The translations under genes and the position numbers were made by a program. Below are positions 26,361 to 36,155 of a stretch of DNA of 64,000 nt, in pieces. The first letter of the stretch is position 1. Every line of letters begins with the position of its first letter. The stretch spans positions 1 through 64,000 of the forward strand of contig JAOUGX010000005.1 of assembly GCA_029865385.1 (NCBI GenBank), in the 5' to 3' direction. Origin of the DNA: Gammaproteobacteria bacterium. Lineage in GTDB: Bacteria > Pseudomonadota > Gammaproteobacteria > Steroidobacterales > Woeseiaceae. Below the pieces are notes generated by a model. The model was not told the DNA's origin. It did no database searches and worked only from the letters and a program-made list of their open reading frames with translations.

Positions 26361-27599
26361 ATGAAAGTTTACCTCGTAGGTGGTGCGGTTCGTGACGAGC
26401 TGCTCGGCTTGTCCGTAAAGGAACGGGACTGGTGCGTCGTTGGCGCCACGCCGGATGAGCTGGAGCAGAAGGGCTACCGTCGTGTCGGCAAGGATTTTCC
26501 GGTGTTCCTGCACCCGCAAACCAACGAGGAGTACGCCCTCGCCAGAACAGAGCGGAAGACTGGCTCGGGTTATCACGGGTTTCAATTCGATACGTCGCCA
26601 AATATCAGCATCGAGGACGATCTCGGTCGTCGAGACCTGACCATCAACGCGATCGCTCGCGATCTCGATGGCCGGATCGTTGACCCGTATAACGGTCGCG
26701 CGGACCTGGAAGCACGGCTTTTGCGCCACGTGTCCGACGCTTTTGCCGAGGATCCGGTACGCGTGTTGCGCGTGGCGAAATTCGCCGCCAGATTTGCCGA
26801 CGCTGGTTTTCGTGTGGCCAGTGAAACCATGGCAAGGATGCGCGAAATGGTCGATGCCGGTGAGGTCGACGCCTTGGTCCCTGACCGCGTCTGGAAAGAA
26901 ACGGAAGCGGCGCTGGCAGGCGCCAATCCTCAGGTCTATTTCAGGCTACTCCGGGAATGCGGCGCACTGAAAGTTGTATTTCCGGAAATCGATGCGCTTT
27001 TCGGCATTCCGCAACCGGCAAAGTGGCATCCGGAAATAGACTGTGGTGTGCATACGATGATGGTCGTCGAACAGGCGGCAATTCTGAGTCAACAGGTGGA
27101 TGTCCGATTTGCCGCATTGGTGCACGATCTCGGCAAAGCGGCGACTCCGGAGGCCCAATTACCCCAACACCCGGGCCATGAAAAACGCAGCGTCAGGCTG
27201 GTCAAGGCCTTCTGCAAACGACTTCCGGTGCCGGCTGCCCATCGCGACCTTGGAATGCTCGTCGCGGAATTTCACGCGCATTGCCACCGGGCTTTCGAAC
27301 TCAAGGCATCGACGATTCTTCGTTTGTTGCAACGCGTGGATGCGTTCCGCCGTGCGGATCGTTTCGATCACTTCCTGCTTGCCTGCGAAGCGGACGCCCG
27401 TGGCCGCACGGGGTTCGAAACAAAGGATTATCCGCAAGCCCGCTACCTGCGTGATGCGTATGCAGCGGCAGCATCCGTCGAAGCGAGCAGGCTTGCCAGG
27501 CCGGATTTGAGTGGCCAGGAAATCGGCGCTCTCGTGAGTCGGGCTAGGCTCGAGGCAATCTCGAGCTTCAAGAAGGCAGCGCCTCAACCTCCGAAATAG
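26361..27599 (+). CDS. cca: Multifunctional CCA-adding tRNA nucleotidyltransferase
   Basis: Cca adds and repairs the 3' CCA of tRNA; the gammaproteobacterial form also has an HD phosphohydrolase domain. The 412-residue protein closely follows E. coli Cca: GGAVRDELLG, RRDLTINAIA, EDPVRVLRVAKFAARF, and HD motif LVHDLGKAATPE. One catalytic position differs: E. coli has Asp21 and Asp23 as metal ligands (KDRDW) whereas here the sequence is KERDW, Glu21 and Asp23. Glutamate could still bind metal. The gene ends with a 16-base overlap with the convergent barrel-protein gene. Confidence 0.96.
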   Translation: MKVYLVGGAVRDELLGLSVKERDWCVVGATPDELEQKGYRRVGKDFPVFLHPQTNEEYALARTERKTGSGYHGFQFDTSPNISIEDDLGRRDLTINAIARDLDGRIVDPYNGRADLEARLLRHVSDAFAEDPVRVLRVAKFAARFADAGFRVASETMARMREMVDAGEVDALVPDRVWKETEAALAGANPQVYFRLLRECGALKVVFPEIDALFGIPQPAKWHPEIDCGVHTMMVVEQAAILSQQVDVRFAALVHDLGKAATPEAQLPQHPGHEKRSVRLVKAFCKRLPVPAAHRDLGMLVAEFHAHCHRAFELKASTILRLLQRVDAFRRADRFDHFLLACEADARGRTGFETKDYPQARYLRDAYAAAASVEASRLARPDLSGQEIGALVSRARLEAISSFKKAAPQPPK

Positions 27600-28435
27600 T
27601 AATAAAACACGGAAAAGGTCAACGTATCTCCGAAGTTGTCGGAACGATCGTAGGCGATACGAAATTCCATGTCGCTTTTTGTTCCGATCGGAGTCAGGAT
27701 TCCGATTCCCATTGAATTGACGTAGCCCTGGTCAATGGCTGTCTGCCACCTCTCCAGTCGAATGTCGAGGGCACTCAGACCAAAGCTGTAATCGATACCG
27801 GCACTGACTCGATAATCGAGCAGGCTGTTCATCAACCCGAGTCTCGACGAGGAGAATATTCTCAAGATATCGATGTTTGGTTGCAGATTGATGTTTCGCG
27901 AGTAGTCGTACCTCATTCCGCCGAACGACACACCGACGACCTCGCTCAACGGGAAACGTGCATTCAGACCGTAGCCATCGCCGTGAAATTCGACCGTTCT
28001 GGGCTCGGGAAGGAACGCGGCACCGAACGCGAAATCGAACTGTCGCCGCTCGTAGTCCGCGGATACGGACAGCTCGTCATTCCTGAAGTAGATCGACGCA
28101 CGCAAATCGTTCGAATCGAGAATTGTGTCATCACCCCAGTATCCGCCTCCGAACCGGATACCCAGAGGCTCGAACCAGTAATCGACCCCCGCATCGACGT
28201 ACCATGTTTCGAGGCCGCCAGCCTCCCCGCCGGTGCTGGTTCTGGCAATCAACGCAGATGCCCAGGTCTTCTCGGACAGGCTGATATCGCCGAACACCGT
28301 TGCGGCGCGGCCGCCGGCTGTATCCGACTCGCCGCCAAGACCTGCGATGTATCCATCGCTTTCGGCGCTTGCGATCGCAGCCTGCAACAATAACGCTGCA
28401 ACAGCGGCAACGACCCTGCTACAAGACGAGTACAT
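27584..28435 (-). CDS. Predicted outer-membrane barrel protein
   Basis: This 283-residue protein has a clear signal peptide (VVAAVAALLLQAAIASA) and then alternating beta-strands rich in aromatic residues and Gly (e.g. YVDAGVDYWFEPLGIRFGGG, LTFSVFYYYFGG), as in outer-membrane barrels. No family was recognised. The ATG at 28435 is inside the end of uppP, a 17-base overlap on the same strand, so translation is likely coupled to uppP. A longer frame upstream exists but would ignore the signal peptide. It ends in FGG rather than a terminal aromatic residue, which is atypical for a BAM substrate. Confidence 0.7.
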   Translation of the reverse strand: MYSSCSRVVAAVAALLLQAAIASAESDGYIAGLGGESDTAGGRAATVFGDISLSEKTWASALIARTSTGGEAGGLETWYVDAGVDYWFEPLGIRFGGGYWGDDTILDSNDLRASIYFRNDELSVSADYERRQFDFAFGAAFLPEPRTVEFHGDGYGLNARFPLSEVVGVSFGGMRYDYSRNINLQPNIDILRIFSSSRLGLMNSLLDYRVSAGIDYSFGLSALDIRLERWQTAIDQGYVNSMGIGILTPIGTKSDMEFRIAYDRSDNFGDTLTFSVFYYYFGG

Positions 28436-29219
28436 AACAAATAACCGCAGCGAGTATGACCCTGTATATAGCAAACGGCACAAGGCCGATTGCGTTGACG
28501 AAACGCATGAAGAATTCGATGCTGAGATACGCGACAACAGCCGATATCAACGCGGCGAGCGTAAGTTCTCCCCACGCGACCGGCGCATTGGACATAATCA
28601 GAGTGGCGAATTCGTACATTGCTGCCAATAAAATGACCGGAACGGCCAACAGGAACGAGAATCTTGCGGCATCCTGCCTTCGAAATCCCAGTAACAACCC
28701 CGCCGTGATGGTTATTCCCGATCTCGACGTACCGGGCACCAGCGAGAGGGCCTGTGCGATGCCGATCACCAGTCCTTCCTTGAGGCCCACATCGGTAATG
28801 ACACGCTGCTTCCGTCCGACAATGTCGGCGATTCCAAGCAGGATGCCATAGCCTGCCAATGTTGCTGCAACCACGGCCGGACTTCGCAGGTTTTCCTCTA
28901 TCCACCCAGCCAGCGTGAGGCCCGCGATCGCAGCCGGTACCGTGCCGATTGCCAAAACGAACACCATTTTCGTCCGCAGCGTATCGGTCCGGCCCTGCAG
29001 GATTTCCATTGCGCCTTTCAGCAGGCCGCCAATATCGTTTCGGAAGTAGACGACAACCGCCAGCAGCGAGCCGAAATGAACCGCGACATCAAATTCCAGA
29101 CCCTGGTCGCTCCAGTTCAGCAGGCCCGGCACCAGCACCAGGTGACCCGAACTCGAAATCGGCAGGAATTCCGTCAGGCCCTGCACAACGGCGAGCACGA
29201 TTATCTGGATCAGACTCAT
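28419..29219 (-). CDS. uppP: Undecaprenyl-diphosphatase (UppP/BacA)
   Basis: UppP dephosphorylates undecaprenyl pyrophosphate to recycle the lipid carrier for peptidoglycan and LPS. The 266-residue protein has about eight membrane helices and both catalytic motifs: QGLTEFLPISSSGHL near the N-terminus and LVPGTSRSG in the second half. It follows midA after 28 bases and overlaps the next barrel gene by 17. Confidence 0.97.
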   Translation of the reverse strand: MSLIQIIVLAVVQGLTEFLPISSSGHLVLVPGLLNWSDQGLEFDVAVHFGSLLAVVVYFRNDIGGLLKGAMEILQGRTDTLRTKMVFVLAIGTVPAAIAGLTLAGWIEENLRSPAVVAATLAGYGILLGIADIVGRKQRVITDVGLKEGLVIGIAQALSLVPGTSRSGITITAGLLLGFRRQDAARFSFLLAVPVILLAAMYEFATLIMSNAPVAWGELTLAALISAVVAYLSIEFFMRFVNAIGLVPFAIYRVILAAVICYVLVL

Positions 29220-29247
29220 GGTTCGTCCCTGAAAACTGCCCTGTGTA

Positions 29248-30438
29248 TCAAAGGATGTGTGCCCGGTCCGACAATTCGAATACGGCCGGAGTATCTGTCA
29301 GGTTCTTGGCAAGACCGAGGCACTTGAAATTTTCGCCCATTTCGCCAGGCAGCGTAAGTATTTTGATTTGCCGGGACAAATCGACCTGTTCACGAATCTG
29401 CAACTCCGAAAAATTGTCCAGTTCATCCTGAAGCCCGCCGTGCAACAGGAAATGTGCCTGGGTCACGTATCCGGATACCTGCATGCCCCGTTTTACGGCG
29501 GCCTCTGCGACCGCAGAAAAATCCACCCAGGCCGTGAGGTCCTGGATACCCGGCAGAATAAGCGGATTGTCGTGTGCCCGCTGACGAAAATGACATCTCA
29601 GCCAGCCTTGATCCCGCTCCGCAGCGTAGTACTCGCGGCGCGACAGCCCGTAGTCGAACAGGAATAGCATTCCCCGATCCACGCAGTCGGCCAGATCAGC
29701 AATCCATTGCGGAAGCGCGAGACAAACTTCCGACACATAACCGTCCGGCAACCGGCTACCGATATCCTTTTCGATATTCCTGACAGCTTCGGCGAGACGC
29801 GTCGGCGCAATCCTCTCGCACCAATCGAAGCCGCTTCCGGCGCTGGTCACGCACAGCTCATTGACCGTGTCCTGTCGTTTGACGAACCTGGCAAAAGGCA
29901 GCGCATCGGCCACCTCATTGGCCAGCACGATGCCGACAAGATTCGCCGGCCAGTCAGTAATCCACTCGACCCGACGTGCCAGATCCTCCGGCAGTTCGGC
30001 GACCCGGGATTTCTGGCGAGACTGAAGCTCTGCTGACGGCTCGAGGATGCGATAGCGTTCCGGCAACGCAGCGAGCTCCTGCAGTTTCGACAGGATCTGA
30101 ACGGCGAGTGCGCCGCTGCCCGCTCCCAACTCCAGGATGTCGGCTCCCGGGATTTCACCGAGAATCGGTGCGCACTGTGCGCCCAGCACGCGACCGAACA
30201 ACGGCGACACCTCCGGTGCAGTTACGAAGTCGCCGTCGGCTCCGAACTTGCGGGAACCGGCAACGTAGTAACCGAGGCCGGGCGCATACAGTGCGAGCTG
30301 CATGAATTCGGCGAAACTGATACTGCCTCCCGCCGACGCAATCCGCGACCGCAAGCAGCCTGCAACGATTTCGCTGTGCGCCGCACTCGCCGGGTCGGCT
30401 GCCGGCAGTGAGGATTGCTGACCTGTCTGAACTTGCAT
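29248..30438 (-). CDS. MidA/NDUFAF7-family SAM-dependent methyltransferase
   Basis: This 396-residue protein matches the COG1565 family: ISFAEFMQLALYAPGLGYY near the N-terminus, then the SAM motif ILELGAGSGALAVQIL, and the usual VTAPEVSPLFGRVLG stretch. In mitochondria the orthologue NDUFAF7 methylates an arginine of complex I during assembly; in bacteria the target is not established. It is the first gene of a three-gene run with uppP and the barrel protein, and is divergent from the pteridine reductase gene. Confidence 0.9.
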   Translation of the reverse strand: MQVQTGQQSSLPAADPASAAHSEIVAGCLRSRIASAGGSISFAEFMQLALYAPGLGYYVAGSRKFGADGDFVTAPEVSPLFGRVLGAQCAPILGEIPGADILELGAGSGALAVQILSKLQELAALPERYRILEPSAELQSRQKSRVAELPEDLARRVEWITDWPANLVGIVLANEVADALPFARFVKRQDTVNELCVTSAGSGFDWCERIAPTRLAEAVRNIEKDIGSRLPDGYVSEVCLALPQWIADLADCVDRGMLFLFDYGLSRREYYAAERDQGWLRCHFRQRAHDNPLILPGIQDLTAWVDFSAVAEAAVKRGMQVSGYVTQAHFLLHGGLQDELDNFSELQIREQVDLSRQIKILTLPGEMGENFKCLGLAKNLTDTPAVFELSDRAHIL

Positions 30439-30542
30439 TGGCGTTACATGTCTCGAACAATGCCAACAATGTATTGCGAGTGGCTGGCGATTGCCATGCG
30501 CGGCGCTTTTAATTCCACGAAACTTTATTGACAGGACAAGGC

Positions 30543-31301
30543 ATGTCTGAATTCTCCGGCCCGTCGCTTGCCGGCAAAACCGCCCTGATCACCGGTGCGG
30601 CCCGGCGTATCGGTGCGGCTATCGCCCGTCGCTTGCACATCGCGGGAGCGGATGTCGCGATTCACTACCGCGGATCGGCGAAGGAAGCCGAAGAACTGGC
30701 GGACTCTTTCAATCAGTCCCGCGCAGCCTCCGCGCGGGTTTTTCAGTCGGATCTGCTGCGACATGACGCGCCTTCCGCACTTGTCGCAGCGGTCGTGGAT
30801 TGGGCCGGCGGGCTGGACGTCCTGGTAAACAACGCATCGAGTTTTTATCCGACACCTGTAGGTGACATCACCGAAGAGCAATGGAATGACCTGATTGGCA
30901 GCAACCTGAAGGCGCCGCTCTTTCTCTCCCAGGCGGCCAGTCCGTATCTGAAAAAAGGACTGGGCTGCATAGTCAATATCGTCGATATCCATGCGCAGCG
31001 TCCGCTCAGGCATCACTCGGTCTATGGATCCGCGAAAGCCGGCCTGGCGATGCTGACTCGATCGCTGGCGAAGGATCTCGCCCCCGAAATCCGCGTCAAC
31101 GGCGTATCGCCTGGTGCAATTCTGTGGCCCGAGGATGGGATGAGCAACGAAACCAAGCAGCAGATCATTCGCCAGATTCCGCTGGCAAGACCGGGCAATC
31201 CGGATGACATTGCGGCTGCGGTCTTGTATCTCGTGCGTGACGGGCAATACGTCACCGGGCAGATCATTGCGGTCGACGGGGGCCGATCGGTCGGCTGGTA
31301 A
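30543..31301 (+). CDS. Pteridine reductase (FolM-like short-chain dehydrogenase)
   Basis: This 252-residue NADPH-dependent reductase is of the SDR family. TGAARRIGAAIARRL carries the TGxxxRxG cofactor motif, which is characteristic of pteridine reductases, and YGSAKAGLAML holds the catalytic Tyr-x3-Lys; NNASSFYPTPVGD is the usual NNAS segment. It likely reduces dihydro-pteridines or dihydrofolate. I chose the ATG at 30543, which has AGGACAAGGC just upstream, rather than the TTG at 30528. It converges on folK, so four pteridine and folate-related genes lie together here. Confidence 0.9.
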   Translation: MSEFSGPSLAGKTALITGAARRIGAAIARRLHIAGADVAIHYRGSAKEAEELADSFNQSRAASARVFQSDLLRHDAPSALVAAVVDWAGGLDVLVNNASSFYPTPVGDITEEQWNDLIGSNLKAPLFLSQAASPYLKKGLGCIVNIVDIHAQRPLRHHSVYGSAKAGLAMLTRSLAKDLAPEIRVNGVSPGAILWPEDGMSNETKQQIIRQIPLARPGNPDDIAAAVLYLVRDGQYVTGQIIAVDGGRSVGW

Positions 31302-31352
31302 GCGTACTTCGAAGCGGCTGCACGGAGTACCGAAGCGCCGTGGAAACCACTG

Positions 31353-31868
31353 TCAATTCGACTCCGGAGAGTCAGCGCTCATGAACTCGAGCTCGCTGCG
31401 CACGAGCGGATAGCCATCACAGTCGAACTCTTGCCAGTGCTCGCCGATCGTCCGCCCGCTCAGCGGATGACGTAGATCCGCCGCCAGATCCGCCAGCGGC
31501 CGCAACACAAAGCCGTACTCCAGAATATCTTTCCGTGGCACCCGAACCGGCGGCGCTTGGATGCATTGCTGGCCGTATAGCAACATATCGATATCGAGAC
31601 GCCTCGAGAGGTATTTCTCACATCCGCGTTCGCGCCCGGCGAGAGCGTGAATATCCTCAAGTTGCCGATGAATCTCGGCAGGATCGATCACCGTCTCGAT
31701 TTCGGCAACGAGATTCAGAAATTCAGGTCCGTCGAATCCGACCGCCGCACTCCGATAGACAGGGGAAAGCCTCACGGCGCCAAAGCGTTTTCTCAGTTCG
31801 GCGATTGCCAGGCGCAGGTTGTCCTCCGGATCGATGTTGCTGCCAAGCCCGAGGTAAACGCGTGTCAT
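31353..31868 (-). CDS. folK: 6-hydroxymethyl-dihydropterin pyrophosphokinase (HPPK)
   Basis: FolK transfers pyrophosphate from ATP to 6-hydroxymethyl-7,8-dihydropterin in folate synthesis. The 171-residue protein has YLGLGSNI at the N-terminus, the loop SPVYRSAAVGFDGPEFLN and the catalytic segment RRLDIDMLLYG with two magnesium-binding Asp residues. Its start overlaps the end of folB by four bases, giving translational coupling. Confidence 0.96.
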   Translation of the reverse strand: MTRVYLGLGSNIDPEDNLRLAIAELRKRFGAVRLSPVYRSAAVGFDGPEFLNLVAEIETVIDPAEIHRQLEDIHALAGRERGCEKYLSRRLDIDMLLYGQQCIQAPPVRVPRKDILEYGFVLRPLADLAADLRHPLSGRTIGEHWQEFDCDGYPLVRSELEFMSADSPESN

Positions 31869-32245
31869 TGAATGTCGGCGCGTTCCCGCCGGATAAGTAC
31901 GCCTACGTCACGTGAGCCGCGAATCGCGCCCGGCTTGTTTACTCTGACGACAATCCATGGCACGTCGAATTCGCGCAGGACGATAGACGCGATATTTTCC
32001 GCCAACGTTTCGACCAGCCGGAAACTGGAGTCCTCGACAAATTGCTGAACGCGCTTCGCAATCTGCTTGTAGTCCAGCGTGTCTTCAATCGTGTCTGTGC
32101 TTGCCGCCTTGCGAATATCCGCGCCCATTTCGAGATCGATACTGACTATCTGGCGAATTTTTCTTTCCCATTCCCAGATCCCGACAACTGCATTGATTCG
32201 CAGATCGTGCAGGAAAATTGTGTCTGCAACGGGTGAATCACTCAT
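31865..32245 (-). CDS. folB: Dihydroneopterin aldolase
   Basis: FolB converts dihydroneopterin to 6-hydroxymethyl-dihydropterin, the substrate of FolK. The 126-residue protein has the N-terminal strand [33 protein letters not shown] and the catalytic-site region [12 protein letters not shown] and VNKPGAIRG. The ATG lies inside the end of tsaD (eight-base overlap) and the stop overlaps folK by four bases, so tsaD-folB-folK is a tightly coupled operon. Confidence 0.95.
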   Translation of the reverse strand: MSDSPVADTIFLHDLRINAVVGIWEWERKIRQIVSIDLEMGADIRKAASTDTIEDTLDYKQIAKRVQQFVEDSSFRLVETLAENIASIVLREFDVPWIVVRVNKPGAIRGSRDVGVLIRRERADIQ

Positions 32246-33260
32246 CGATCATTCCTTCAGGCGGGCGCAGCGTGTCGAGGGACCATCGGGCCTGCGCACG
32301 GATTTCCGTTGCATCAACAGCTTCGGCCATGCGCAGCGCACCTGCGACGGCGATCATGGCCCCGTTATCCGTGCAGTATTCCAGGCGCGGGTAGAAAACC
32401 CTGCCGTCGAATCTTGCCGCAAGTTCGCGACGAAGCAATACGTTTGCGCCAACGCCGCCGGCGACGACGATGCGCTTCGCGGATACCTCTTTCGCGGCTT
32501 TCAGCGTGCGTCCAATGAGCGTGTCTATCGCCGCCCTCTGAAATGACGCCGCAATATCGGCGACAGCCGAATCGAGAACCCCATCGCTGGTCGCCTGCTT
32601 TACCTGCAGCATCACTGCGGTTTTGAGGCCACTGAAACTGAAGTCGAGGCCGGGATGATGCAGCATCGGCCGCGGGAATGCGTAAGCCGATTCGGACCCC
32701 TGCTCCGCCAGCCGCGCAAGCGCCGGCCCCCCCGGGTAGCCGAGACCCAGTAACTTTGCGCATTTGTCGAAGGCTTCGCCGACAGCATCGTCCTGGGTCG
32801 TTCCCAGGACCTGGTAATCACCGAGCGTCTTGCACAGTACCAACATGGAATGGCCGCCCGACACGAGCAGGGCCAGGAACGGAAAATCCGGGGCATTTTC
32901 TTCCAGCATCGGCGCGAGCAGGTGACCCTCCATGTGATGGATAGGAATGACGGGGCATTGCCAGCCCAGGCCGAGCCCGTTTGCCAGTCCGCCGCCCACC
33001 ATCAATGCCCCTACAAGCCCGGGGCCGGCCGTATAGGCGATCGCGTCCGGTCGCTGCACAGCCGCCTCCGCCAGCACCTGCCGGACAAGCGGCAAAAGGC
33101 AGCGCACATGGTCCCGCGAGGCGATTTCAGGCACCACGCCGCCGTAAGCAGCATGCAGGCGTACCTGGCTGTGCAGCGCTTGCGCCACAAGGCCCCGGCG
33201 GGTATCGAACAGCGCCACCCCGGTCTCGTCACAGCTCGTTTCCAGTCCCAGTACCTGCAT
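32238..33260 (-). CDS. tsaD: tRNA N6-adenosine threonylcarbamoyltransferase
   Basis: TsaD completes the essential t6A37 modification of ANN-decoding tRNAs, with TsaB, TsaE and TsaC. The 340-residue protein is a full-length Kae1/YgjD family ASKHA enzyme: [15 protein letters not shown] at the N-terminus, iron-binding [22 protein letters not shown], and [13 protein letters not shown]. It is divergent from rpsU, the standard neighbourhood. Confidence 0.98.
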   Translation of the reverse strand: MQVLGLETSCDETGVALFDTRRGLVAQALHSQVRLHAAYGGVVPEIASRDHVRCLLPLVRQVLAEAAVQRPDAIAYTAGPGLVGALMVGGGLANGLGLGWQCPVIPIHHMEGHLLAPMLEENAPDFPFLALLVSGGHSMLVLCKTLGDYQVLGTTQDDAVGEAFDKCAKLLGLGYPGGPALARLAEQGSESAYAFPRPMLHHPGLDFSFSGLKTAVMLQVKQATSDGVLDSAVADIAASFQRAAIDTLIGRTLKAAKEVSAKRIVVAGGVGANVLLRRELAARFDGRVFYPRLEYCTDNGAMIAVAGALRMAEAVDATEIRAQARWSLDTLRPPEGMIDE

Positions 33261-33352
33261 AGGCGGCGGATGATACCTGAGCGATCGCGGCGGCGGGCAG
33301 GGCTATCGCCCGGCCGGCGGCCACTCGCGGGCTCTGAAAAGGGCCAGAGCCT

Positions 33353-33381
33353 TTGCAAATGCCGGCAAGTCCCGATAATAT
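33353..33381 (+). promoter_or_regulatory. Candidate sigma-70 promoter of the rpsU operon
   Basis: TTGCAA (33353-33358), a 17-base spacer and TAATAT (33376-33381) lie about 60 bases before the rpsU start, in the gap shared with the divergent tsaD. Confidence 0.5.
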
Positions 33382-33442
33382 GCGCGGTCTTGCCCCGGCC
33401 CAGCGCCGGGTTTCTTCGTATCTGAACCAAGAATGATTACGT

Positions 33443-33658
33443 ATGCCGAGTGTCCGCCTAAAGGAAAACGAGTACTTTGACGCTGCCCTGCGTCGCTTCA
33501 AGCGCGCCTGTGAAAAAGCCGGCGTCTTGACCGAGCTTCGCCGTCGCGAGTTCTACGAGAAACCGACCCAGGAAAGAAAGCGCAAGAAAGCGGCGGCGGT
33601 AAAACGTCATCTGAAACGCACTTCTCGCGAAGCGGCACGGCGCAAGCGCCTGTTCTAA
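33443..33658 (+). CDS. rpsU: 30S ribosomal protein S21
   Basis: This 71-residue, strongly basic protein begins [21 protein letters not shown] and has the Arg/Lys-rich tail of S21, which sits near the 3' end of 16S rRNA and helps initiation. It heads the macromolecular-synthesis operon rpsU - yqeY - dnaG - rpoD, which ties translation, primer synthesis and transcription together. Confidence 0.98.
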   Translation: MPSVRLKENEYFDAALRRFKRACEKAGVLTELRRREFYEKPTQERKRKKAAAVKRHLKRTSREAARRKRLF

Positions 33659-33737
33659 TTTGTCTTGGCGGGAACCTCGTGAACCCGTCAGCGCCCAAAC
33701 CCTGATACCAGCAGCCCTCGATGGCAGGTGTCTCGCT

Positions 33738-34187
33738 ATGACTTTGAAAAGCCAGATCCAGGACGACATGAAGACCGCGATGAAGGCCGGCGACAAAGAC
33801 CGGCTGAAAGTGGTGCGGCTGTTGCTGGCGGCGATCAAACAAGTGGAAGTCGACGAACGCATCGAATTGGACGATGCCGCCGTACTGTCCGTAATCAACA
33901 AGATGGTGAAACAGCGGCGGGATTCGGTTACCCAGTTCCAGGAAGGCGGTCGCAACGACCTCGCGGAGATAGAGACGGCCGAAATATCCGTGCTCGAGCA
34001 ATACCTGCCCGAGCAGCTTTCGGATGCCGAAATCGATGAGCTGATCAACAAGGCCATAGCCGATGCAGGCGCCGAATCGATTCGTGACATGGGCAAAGTC
34101 ATGGCCCGGATCAAGGAGAAAGCCCAGGGTCGCGCCGACATGGGCCGGGTTGGTGCCATGGTCAAGGCGCGGCTTGCCGGAGACTGA
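33738..34187 (+). CDS. yqeY: GatB/YqeY domain protein
   Basis: This is a 149-residue, all-helical protein of the YqeY family, related to the tRNA-binding tail of GatB. LKSQIQDDMKTAMKAGDKDRL at the start and DMGRVGAMVKARL at the end are typical. It lies between rpsU and dnaG, as in many proteobacteria; its exact role is unknown. The ATG at 33738 fits the family start; the frame is open 26 codons further up, to just after the rpsU stop. Confidence 0.93.
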   Translation: MTLKSQIQDDMKTAMKAGDKDRLKVVRLLLAAIKQVEVDERIELDDAAVLSVINKMVKQRRDSVTQFQEGGRNDLAEIETAEISVLEQYLPEQLSDAEIDELINKAIADAGAESIRDMGKVMARIKEKAQGRADMGRVGAMVKARLAGD

Positions 34188-34325
34188 AACGCCGGCGCTG
34201 GCTGGCAGCGGGCTTCGACTGGGCTATCCTTTGGAATATGGCCCGGCGCTGAACAAGAATAATAATGAAGGGGTTCAGAAGAACGCCAGCAACCCCGTGC
34301 CTGCGGAGCTACCGTTAAGAACCCT

Positions 34326-36086
34326 ATGAGCGGCTTGATTCCCCAACAATTCGTCGACGACCTGATCGCCCGCGCGGATATCGTCGAAGTGATCGGGCAT
34401 CGCATTCAGCTGAAAAAAGCCGGGCGCGAATTCAAAGCCGTATGCCCGTTCCACGAGGAAAAATCCGCCTCGTTTACCGTCAGCCCGACAAAAGGTTTCT
34501 ACCATTGCTTTGGTTGCGGAGCGCACGGGACCGCGCTCGGCTTCCTGATGGAATACGACCACATGAGTTTTGTCGAAGCTGTCGAAAGCCTGGCCCATTC
34601 GATGGGCATGGAGGTACCGCGCGAGGAAAGCCAGCGCCCGGCACGCCGCTACGACGAACTGTTTGAACTGATGCAGCAGATCGAGCGTTACTTCCAGGCG
34701 CAGCTGAAAGAGCATGGCGCTGCGGTTGATTACCTCAAGAATCGAGGCATAGACGGAGCGACGGCAAAGCGCTTCGGTATCGGCCTTGCGCCAGCGGGCT
34801 GGAGCAATGTGCTGGACCGGTTCGGCAACTCCAATGAAGCGATCGAGCGATTGCTGGCAGTCGGTCTGATAATCCGCAAAGACAACGGCCAGCACTACGA
34901 TCGCTTCCGCGATCGGATCATGTTCCCGATTCGCGACGGTCGCGGCCGCACGATCGGATTCGGCGGGCGCGTGATGGGCAACGACGAACCGAAATACCTG
35001 AATTCGCCGGAGACCGTATTGTTTCACAAGGGCCGTGAACTCTACGGCTTGTACGAAGCGCGACAGGCATTACGCAACATCCAGCAGCTGGTTGTGGTCG
35101 AGGGCTACATGGATGTGGTCGGACTGGCGCGCCATGGAATTGATTTCGCGGTAGCAACGCTGGGTACCGCTACGACCGTCGATCACCTGAATAATCTTTT
35201 TCGCCTGTGCGACGAAGTCTATTTCTCGTTCGACGGCGACCGGGCCGGCCGGGCAGCGGCGTGGAAAGCGCTGGAGATTGCGCTTCCGCAGGTTCGCGAA
35301 GGGCGGCAAATCCGCTTCGTATTCCTGCCGGAAGGGCAGGATCCGGATTCTTTCGTTCACCAGTACGGTGCCGGCGCTTTCGAAAAAGCGCTGGCCGGCG
35401 GCCAGCCCTTGTCGGATTTCCTGATCGATGAGCTGGCAAACCAGGTCGATATGAATTCGGTTGACGGCCGTGCCCGCCTGGCCGAGCTGGCAAAGCCGCT
35501 TATCAACCGCATTCCGCAGGGTGTGTTTCGCGAATTGTTGACAGCTCAGCTGGCAGAGAAGATCGGCTTGCCGGTTGCCAGGCTCGATTCCCTGATAACT
35601 GATCGGTCTGCTGCCCAGGCGCGCCGCGGGACCGGCGGCACCGGCATGCGGCCGCGCCGGCGCGCCGTGGCCGGGTCGCCGTCCGTGGTTCGGCGCGCGA
35701 TAGCACTCGTTTTGCATAATCCCCCTGCGGCTGCCGGTCTCGATGCGACGCTTCTTGACAAGGTATCCCGGCCGGGTACCGGCCTGCTCAAGGAAATCAT
35801 TGAAATGGTGCAGGCGGAACCCGATATCACGACAGCGGGGCTGCTCGAGCGCTGGAGAAATCACGAGAAGGGCCAGCACCTTGGCAAGCTCGCAGCCCTG
35901 GAAATGCCGGATTTGGAGGACTTCGACGCTGGCGCAGAGCTGGCCGAATGCCTGCAGCAACTGGCCGTGTCCGGAGCCCGGCAAAGAGTCGAATTTCTTA
36001 TTGAAAAACAGAGAGTTACGCCACTAACCGAGGCCGAAAGAAGCGAACTCCGGTCATTGGGTCGCGGCAGCGGTATGGTGGGATAA
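34326..36086 (+). CDS. dnaG: DNA primase
   Basis: DnaG lays down RNA primers at the replication fork. The 586-residue protein has all three parts: a CHC2 zinc domain (CPFHEEKSASF with FYHCFGCGAHG), the TOPRIM catalytic core (VVVEGYMDVVGLARHG and SFDGDRAGRAA) and a C-terminal helicase-interaction domain. Length and order are normal. It is third in the rpsU operon, followed by rpoD after 69 bases. Confidence 0.98.
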   Translation: MSGLIPQQFVDDLIARADIVEVIGHRIQLKKAGREFKAVCPFHEEKSASFTVSPTKGFYHCFGCGAHGTALGFLMEYDHMSFVEAVESLAHSMGMEVPREESQRPARRYDELFELMQQIERYFQAQLKEHGAAVDYLKNRGIDGATAKRFGIGLAPAGWSNVLDRFGNSNEAIERLLAVGLIIRKDNGQHYDRFRDRIMFPIRDGRGRTIGFGGRVMGNDEPKYLNSPETVLFHKGRELYGLYEARQALRNIQQLVVVEGYMDVVGLARHGIDFAVATLGTATTVDHLNNLFRLCDEVYFSFDGDRAGRAAAWKALEIALPQVREGRQIRFVFLPEGQDPDSFVHQYGAGAFEKALAGGQPLSDFLIDELANQVDMNSVDGRARLAELAKPLINRIPQGVFRELLTAQLAEKIGLPVARLDSLITDRSAAQARRGTGGTGMRPRRRAVAGSPSVVRRAIALVLHNPPAAAGLDATLLDKVSRPGTGLLKEIIEMVQAEPDITTAGLLERWRNHEKGQHLGKLAALEMPDLEDFDAGAELAECLQQLAVSGARQRVEFLIEKQRVTPLTEAERSELRSLGRGSGMVG

Positions 36087-36155
36087 ATATGGTATGGGCC
36101 CGGTCAAACGAGTACCATTGCCGGTTTGCGTTTTTAGCGTGGAGGTCGAGCCGTC

